Shown piece by piece: positions 57,886 through 64,000 of a DNA stretch of 64,000 nucleotides. The stretch spans positions 12,146,501 through 12,210,500 of the forward strand of contig CM061091.1 of assembly GCA_030770545.1 (NCBI GenBank). Direction: 5' to 3'. Under the pieces are notes generated by a model. It searched no databases, was not told the origin of the DNA, and saw nothing but the letters and a program-made list of their open reading frames with translations. Each line of letters begins with the position of its first letter. The first letter of the stretch is position 1. The position numbers and the translations under genes are program-made. This DNA is from Macropodus opercularis. Taxonomy: Eukaryota > Chordata > Actinopteri > Anabantiformes > Osphronemidae.

Positions 57886-60484
57886 TCCAGGACTTTAGAG
57901 GAGACTGGCCTGTCCTGAAATATAACAAGAGATTAAAAACACTGTCATGGTTCTTTTTTTCTTTCTTAGCAGCAGATCAGGCCAGTTTGGTTACGCAAGC
58001 CCTCACACATTTTGTAGGATAAAGCTGTGTGTAGTAGCACACTATCCATTTATTTTGCGCTTTGACTCGTGCATGTTTATTTGGACAATATTTCTAATCG
58101 AGTTGTCTGTTATAGGCCAAGTGACACTCAATCAATTACGAACAAATGTCCTGTGCATTTACTGCATGATGGGTTGGTATGAGCACATTAACCATTCAAC
58201 CACATTTGAACACAGCAAGTGAAGAAACTTAAATTTGTGACAAAGATGTGGGTTAGCACAGTAATTGTTTTCATTTTTCCTATTCCTCCCTTTTATCTAA
58301 TCGTCAACAGCCATCAGTGCCCAACCAGAATGGACCTGCCTTGTGTTGTTTTGTTCAATTTTTTTGCAGATGATATCAGTTTGCAAATGTTCATGTTTTC
58401 TCATGAAACTAAAATCAGGTTCAATGTTTTCAGTATTAGCTTGAAGCACTGTCCATGGTACTGAATCTGAATCTGGGGCTGCCCTGTGTCAGTCTCTGTA
58501 GTGACTTTCTCTTACTCTAGTTAATGGGATCTAATGTTAAACCAACAACACTGCAACAAATGAATCTGTCAGTTTGTTTTGGATTTTTTTAAAATAAAAA
58601 ATGTAAATTAATCTAATTCACTTCTAGTACATTAGTAATAAAATAATGTATTTCCTTTTATTTCATACTCAGATCAGTTAGTGTTTGTTTTTTGTTGTTG
58701 TTTTTTTTTTACTTTTTTCACTGGCTGAAATCCGTCTGAGTGCCTCAGCAGGAGGTCTAGTATTTCTCCTATTCACGTTTAAATGCTACAGATTGTCGTT
58801 GTTCAAGGAAGTAACTCTTTTCATGCAAACATCCAACAAACGTTGTAATCTCTCCAGAATTTCTCTCCGATGTAAATCCCCTACAACCTTATTAAATAAT
58901 ATAAATAATATATGAGAAGTAAACTCCATCAATTTGTTATTGTCATGGATATCTAGGGAGCAAACAGTGTCTGTTCTCTCCGTTTGCTGTTTTACCTCAG
59001 GCTATGATAAGCACACTTGTCCGTGTTCCCTGGGATCTCCTTGTGTTTGTGTGTGTAGAGTTGTGGGCGATTAACTTGCCTTTCTTCAGTCCATATGTGT
59101 CAGCATCAGTGCTGGTTTTAAAGTATGTACATGCAAGGTTGGGCATGAATGGCAGTGTTTTTTCTATGCATATGCTGCGTGAAAATTCTTTTTGAGATTA
59201 CAACAGCTGCGCTTTTACTGTTTGGAGAAATGTGAAGAACGCGTGTGACCAAAGCAAACCATAGCACTGGCAATGCTTTCATTCCTGAGAACCACTCCAC
59301 ACTGGCTCGGCTACACATCACAGAATTGTTCCTCATTTGAGAGGAGATGGAGATGGAACTGCAGAGATGTGAAAATAAGATCAGACGTCCCAATGAGTAT
59401 TCCACTCACAGCTCCCTGACCTTGAGGTGAGCTTATCCCTGCCCAGTGTGCAAAGCTGCATGAATTATAATTTCCAGCTATAGGTCCAAACCCAGCTTCT
59501 CCTCACCTGAAACCAGCAGGAGGGCTATAACCAACTCAAGGAAGAAGATCTGGTCAGTCAAGACAGTCGATGCCAGCATACAAAGCAAGCAAGTGCTTGA
59601 TTAGCAATTCATTTTGCGTATTCCAATTGCAAATAATACTTACTTAATTATTACTTTCAGCAAGAATATCCTGAATACAGTTTTTCATTTGCTGTTTTTC
59701 TTTTGTTTGTTTTGCCGCTTTATTTCATGAATCACCAACTTCAACGTCATTACGAGCCAACTTTAAAAGCTGACTGAAACACGGATTTGTACTTCCTGTT
59801 ATATCAGACATGAACATCTGACACATTGAAGAAAAGTGGAACTTGGCCAGTAAGTCAGAAACCTTATTAAAGTTTGTCCCAGATTCTTGCACCTTGTCTA
59901 AGCACCAAAGAAGAACTGGGTTTTATTCTCTATTTTAACCCAACCCACTGTCTGGTTTCACAGAGCTCTGGCCCAATTCCAACCTTGTGTTTGTCATCCT
60001 TCCATTCAAACACAGTGCCTTCATGTTCAGCATCACGTGGGCGCACAGAAAGCCCAGAGTGTGATGCCCATAACCTGGCGTGTCGTTCTTTCACAACATA
60101 ATGTGGAGTTATAGACACGACAGCAGGCACATGCAACATCCTTCAGCTCAAATTGTCCTCACGTCACCTCACCACTATGTCTTCAGTGCACGTTCGTGTC
60201 AGGCGCAGTTACTGTGTCATTTAGGTACTTGTTGTGCACAATGCTTTTTATTAACAGTTTGTGCTGTGGGTTATTGGTTTATCATTTTCAAGTCCTTGGG
60301 TAATATTTTTATAGTCTGAAAGATGCAAGGCTTCTTTTGAAAGTCTAAATATAAAAGATTCCCTTGCTTGTAAAAGTGAAACTGAGATAAAGGTTCTATT
60401 TAGAGGCCGACAGAAACATTCTGAGGAGTTGCATGTTGAAATTATTGCAGTGAGCAACGGCCATTTGTCTGATATTGTCCAATA
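57886..60484. other. Intergenic spacer
   Basis: T-rich at 58685-58720. Frames of 91-95 codons (57947-58222, 59118-59405) are hydrophobic and chance-like. No gene or additional repeat was recognised. Confidence 0.5.
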
Positions 60485-60619
60485 TCCCTCTCTGTCTATT
60501 CCTCCCTCTCTCCATCTGTCGCTTCCTCTCTTCACTGTCCATCTGTCTTTCTGCCATGTCTTCCTGCCTGTTCCCCTGTAGCCCCTCCTTGCACCTCTAC
60601 ACACACACACACACACACA
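60485..60619 (+). repeat. Pyrimidine-rich CT/CTGT tract ending in (AC)10
   Basis: A degenerate CT-rich tract (60485-60590) with few purines is followed by an uninterrupted AC array at 60599-60619. The tract explains the overlapping reading frames here on both strands. Confidence 0.85.
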
Positions 60620-62699
60620 GTTGCTCTGCCTTATCTTTATTCCCAGACAAGGCTCCCTGTTTGAGCTGTCATTATAACCACTTTGAATAGCCTAGCTTCG
60701 TGGCGAACGAGGAGAGGCATGCTGTACCCAATCATACAACACTTTCTTCCTGTCCAATAGATGAATGTCATATTTCATTCTGGGTAAGGTAATATGTATT
60801 GAAGGATTTGACTCCAAAATCCTTGAGTGAACAGAGCTGAGAGGGCTTTTTATGACAAATGCACCCAGGCAGGGCTGCTCTTCAGCCTCTGCATTCCTCC
60901 ACCCCAACGGCTCAATTTTGTCTTTACCTGCTAAGGGCGCATAAAGCTCCCTAACGAAAACTGCAATATATCTCTAATGTCCCATATGACCCATAGGAGC
61001 ATCTCTTGAAATAGCACCTTTATGGAGCCTTAGCATATCTGAAGTTTGTCATCATGAACAACATTAATAACGTAAAAGCACTGACTTGAAACAGTTTCGC
61101 ACACAGTAAAAACATAATTCTTCACACTTGAACATCAAGTGTTTTCTGGCCCATGTTGCTGCCTCGACCTCCTCTTAATACGTTAGTTCTTGCTTTTACT
61201 TATGTCACCTGCGTCATGATAATTACCTCAGGTTGCCTAACTACCGTATTATACAACAGCGGTTTTTAATAACCTGCTAGAAAAACAAGATATGGGCAAA
61301 TAAAAAACAGGAGAGCAGTCATCGGTCTGTAGTATAGTTCTATGTTTATTTATGTTAATGTAGCATCATGAAATAAATACAACAATTACAGAAACAACTT
61401 TCTAAGGCAATAGTAAACAAAAAAAAACGGAGTTAATGCAATGTCATTGTTGCTTAAAAACAATAACTTCATAAATTAGTGAACTACCCGGTGTCAACAC
61501 ATCATCATGCTGCAAGTAAAAAGTCACAGGTCATTTACGTTTACTTCTAAATGCTGTTGCTCAAAGCCTTGTCAAGTACTTGGTTGAATAGACTCTTTAA
61601 TATTGACAATTCAAAAGTGTCACCTTTTCTGTGATGTTCATAAAGACCCAATGCAGCTTTTAACGAATCAGAAGTGAATAAGAAAACCTCTCCAGCTTCC
61701 CGCATGTGCCCCTAGTAATTCATAATAGTGGATATGTCGCACTTTCATTATTGATCGTACCTCAATCCCTCGTCCACGCTCAGCCTTGAAATTGTTCCGT
61801 ACCTCCATCTTAAAGCTCCTACTTCTGCTCTGGGAAGCAAGAATAGATGAGGGATCTCTGAGGAGACGTGAGCGAGAATTAACAAGGCTGTTTTCAAGTC
61901 AGACCTTTAAAATGTCTGAAAGACCATTTTCTTTAAACCTATTGGTCACTGAACACTGTAGAGGCTACTTCATAACATAAGCATCAACAAAATGCCAGAA
62001 CCAATAAAAGACTACTAAGTTTTACATGTTATCGTCTTAGGTCTGATAAAATGAGAATTAGGAATGTAAACAGTATTCTTTAATTATTGGGAAGTATTTT
62101 ATCTGTTCAAGAGCTACACTTGTTTCCCCGTGCCTGCCAATACTATCTTATAAAAAATATTCCAGACAGGGGTGTTAGGATCCAGCTGAGCTGCCATTAT
62201 CAGACACAAACATCACTGCAGAGGATCGGATGTCTCACGTGCCTTCTTTGCATCCTTGTTTGCATCTTCAGAGGGAGGGAATGAAGAGCAAGGAACAGAA
62301 GCAAGTGAGGAAAATGTGGATGCAATTAAAGTGACTGAGATGTATCCCCAGACTCCGCAGGCACGATGCCAGGGCCATGAAATTAGCTCACACAGAGGAA
62401 TGACATTGTTTTAAATGTTATCAGTTTTGGCTGTGTTTGTTCTGCCGTGACAACCGAGAATGTCCACTTGAGAAGGAGCCGTAAAATATGAAAATTATTT
62501 ACAGCGATTAACAAAGCAAATGCAAAGAAATACATTTTATTAATGTCAGGTCTAGAAATAAGTCAATCAAGTTCTACATTTATTTGAATATTCCTGAGAT
62601 CAGTTATTTCACACAGCATATGTATTTCTTTTACTACATATTTGATTCTGTTTTATTCATGCAATGCCAAATAACAACACTGTAACTCCAAAAGCATCT
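60620..62699. other. Intergenic spacer
   Basis: No gene or repeat family was recognised. An A8 run lies near 61421-61428 and several AATAAA-like words near 61370. Frames are under 75 codons. Confidence 0.5.
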
Positions 62700-63345
62700 A
62701 AGATATTTAACATAGTAAAATAAGGCCTTGGTTATAGAGAAAAACCCAACAGCCCCTGCCTGAGAAACTAGCAGAAAGGAAAAATCTCTTTAATGGAAGA
62801 AGCCTCCAAAAGAGCCGAGCTCAGGGTCAACAGCAATCTGCCTCAACCAGTCGAAATGAGCTGAGAGAAAACATAAGTCTTCACTTTGAAAACCTCTCTA
62901 TGCAAGAGAGCGAGAGAGGGAGGGAGAAGCATAGAGAGGCACAAAGCATGTAACAATTTCGACAGAACAATGCAGACTATGCCAAACTGGGTTTGATCAA
63001 TCCAGAGAGACTGACACGAACTAACCAGTCAGGTACAAAACCCTGTAATGATAAATGAAAGTTCAGACACATAAATGACTCTTAAGTTTGGATATGAAAG
63101 CCTCTACGTAGTCAGTCTGAAAGCAGCAGGGAGGTTATTCCAGAAGACAGGCGCACATCAAAGAAATAGGTGATTATTAGGTAATTTTTCCACCCACTGT
63201 GATAAGTGCTGTTTCAGTGAAATGATGGGGCCCAAAAACCTGAAACGACACCCACTGTAGGGGCTGAAAGTTTCTCCAACTCAGGCCTTTCTAGTATGGA
63301 GAAGAATGGGACAGAACACGTTTGTAACTCAGGCTAAGCTGGAGC
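62700..63345 (+). mobile_element. Percomorph long interspersed repeat, 5' and middle part
   Basis: Landmarks in family order: 'GAGAAAAACCCAACAGCCCC', 'GCAGAAAGGAAAAATCTCTT' then 'TAATGGAAGAAGCCTCC', 'GAGCTCAGGGTCAACAGCAA' then 'TCTGCCTCAACC', 'GAGAGCGAGAGAGGGAGGGA', 'CTCTTAAGTTTGGATATGAA' then 'AGCCTCTACG', 'GCAGCAGGGAGGTTATTCCA' then 'GAAGACAGGCGC'. In other fish copies the same phrases surround 'ggaagaaacctccagcagaaccaggctcag' and 'cagggagattattccagag'. It is the best-preserved repeat in the window but has no open frame. It begins mid-family on the left and stops at about 63345, before the part seen at 23640-24130. Confidence 0.8.
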
Positions 63346-63399
63346 ATCTGGAGGTGAAGAGACGCAGATATAGATTTACCACCACGCCGCCTTGTTCTT

Positions 63400-63960
63400 C
63401 AGGTCCTGGTGTTTATAATTTAACACCTGATTGTCTGCTAATTAAATTGGGGTAAGTGATAAAAGAGCTCAGCGGTTAATTTCGGTCCTAAAAGTCAAGA
63501 TAGAAACTTGAGTGCTGCTGATTTTCTCCCCGCGCCGCTACAGATTTTCACCGTAAGATATCATTTCGAGGCCCTGGTTACTCATTCAGGACGATACAGG
63601 CGGGTGGTCAGTGCCTCTCTAATGCAAATTACTGGTGCTTGTTCAGTTTGGAACTTGCTTGCGAATTAGTTTGCTCAGTGGTGGCAGCACCTTGTCTAAT
63701 TGCCAGCATTAGCGCTAATTAAGTTCAAAGGAAGTTCACTCCCGTGTATTTTAAGTACAGCGGTGTGCACACGCCTATATTATCCATGCGGCCGCACGCA
63801 GTAATGTGACGCGTTTGCCTGTTTGCGGAAACAATATGACGTTCAAAGCACTAAAAATAACACATTGCCATTTATTGTGTCCAATGCACCATGCAAATGA
63901 GGCCCAGTATATCAAGGAGAGCGTGAGCGAATGTGCAGGAAAGATTCCACCTGTAATGTG
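63400..63960. promoter_or_regulatory. Candidate enhancer with homeodomain palindrome, DR5 RARE-like repeat and octamer
   Basis: From left to right: TAATTAAATTG near 63439, the 12-bp palindrome ATTAGCGCTAAT (63708-63719), AGTTCA-AAGGA-AGTTCA (63722-63738), and a perfect octamer ATGCAAAT (63891-63898). The direct repeat has the spacing and half-site sequence of a DR5 retinoic acid response element (RGTTCA-N5-RGTTCA). Its first half overlaps TTCAAAG, a TCF/LEF-type core. The block begins right after the repeat at 62700-63345, and the window ends soon after it. Enhancer role is inferred. Confidence 0.5.
63722..63738 (+). promoter_or_regulatory. DR5 retinoic-acid-response-element-like direct repeat
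   Basis: Two identical AGTTCA half-sites are separated by exactly five bases (AAGGA). DR5 repeats of RGTTCA are the classical binding arrangement for RAR/RXR heterodimers. A single such match can arise by chance, but its position directly beside a perfect homeodomain palindrome raises its interest. Confidence 0.5.
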
Positions 63961-64000
63961 CCACCAGCCTTTGCTGCACAGAGTAATATATAAAAGTCCA

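Noticed and set aside
60251..60616. 121-codon minus-strand frame with Arg/Gly/Trp-rich N-terminus
   Set aside because: Its N-terminal part is the complement of the CT-rich tract and the AC array, so it is a simple-repeat artefact.
1..64000. tRNA, rRNA, known microRNA, CRISPR array, bacterial operon or viral genes
   Set aside because: No cloverleaf with both internal promoter boxes, no recognised mature microRNA, no regularly spaced direct repeats and no gene-dense coding pattern were found by eye on either strand.

Overview
This 64 kb window looks like vertebrate, probably ray-finned fish (percomorph-type), intergenic DNA. I find no protein-coding gene, rRNA or tRNA that I can support. Three lines point to a teleost. 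The base composition is AT-rich without operon-like packing. No reading frame exceeds what chance gives in this much DNA; the longest is 156 codons. The recognisable repeats are ones dispersed through fish genomes: a degraded Tc1-type DNA transposon fragment, several fragments of a long interspersed repeat that is very common in percomorph genomes, a fragment of the 'CCATCCATC...GACAGGTCGCCAGTCC' repeat, and a fragment of the 'ATATCTC...GGACTGCCATGA' repeat. I name families by recalled consensus, not by a database search.

Layout. From 1 to about 9.9 kb the sequence is ordinary AT-rich spacer with homopolymer runs, one short repeat fragment (1605-1740) and a strong G-quadruplex candidate (5869-5898). 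From about 10 kb to the end, spacer alternates with blocks of complex, non-repetitive, non-coding sequence rich in homeodomain cores (TAAT/ATTA), octamer, SOX, forkhead and RUNX-like sites. These blocks resemble the conserved non-coding elements (CNEs, candidate enhancers) of vertebrate developmental gene deserts. The most convincing by eye are at about 9990-10410, 11395-11730, 21700-22220, 23205-23400, 26025-26470, 32310-32600, 35395-35810, 42110-42470, 43655-44060, 47240-47870, 51190-51880, 52340-52620, 53190-53490, 55230-55560, 56110-56330 and 63400-63960. One sequence cannot show conservation, so these calls are inference.

Mobile DNA is sparse. Fragments lie at 1605-1740, 20710-20890, 23640-24130, 44620-44675, 48325-48482, 57225-57345, 57661-57885 and 62700-63345, all broken and non-functional. 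Simple repeats are scattered through the window: (AC)n or (TG)n at 31.5, 45.9, 49.3, 50.2 and 60.6 kb, and (TTG)9 at 31.8 kb.

The most specific regulatory signal is at 63708-63738: a perfect 12-bp homeodomain-type palindrome followed within a few bases by a perfect DR5 retinoic-acid-response-element-like direct repeat. Other notable structures are a 22-nt dyad with an ACGT core (55406-55427), a 12-bp perfect hairpin (53557-53588), and an isolated CpG-dense patch with an NF-Y-type CCAAT box (46540-46625). My best reading is a regulatory gene desert around an unseen developmental gene. I cannot name that gene, and I see no evidence of a new multi-gene system here.
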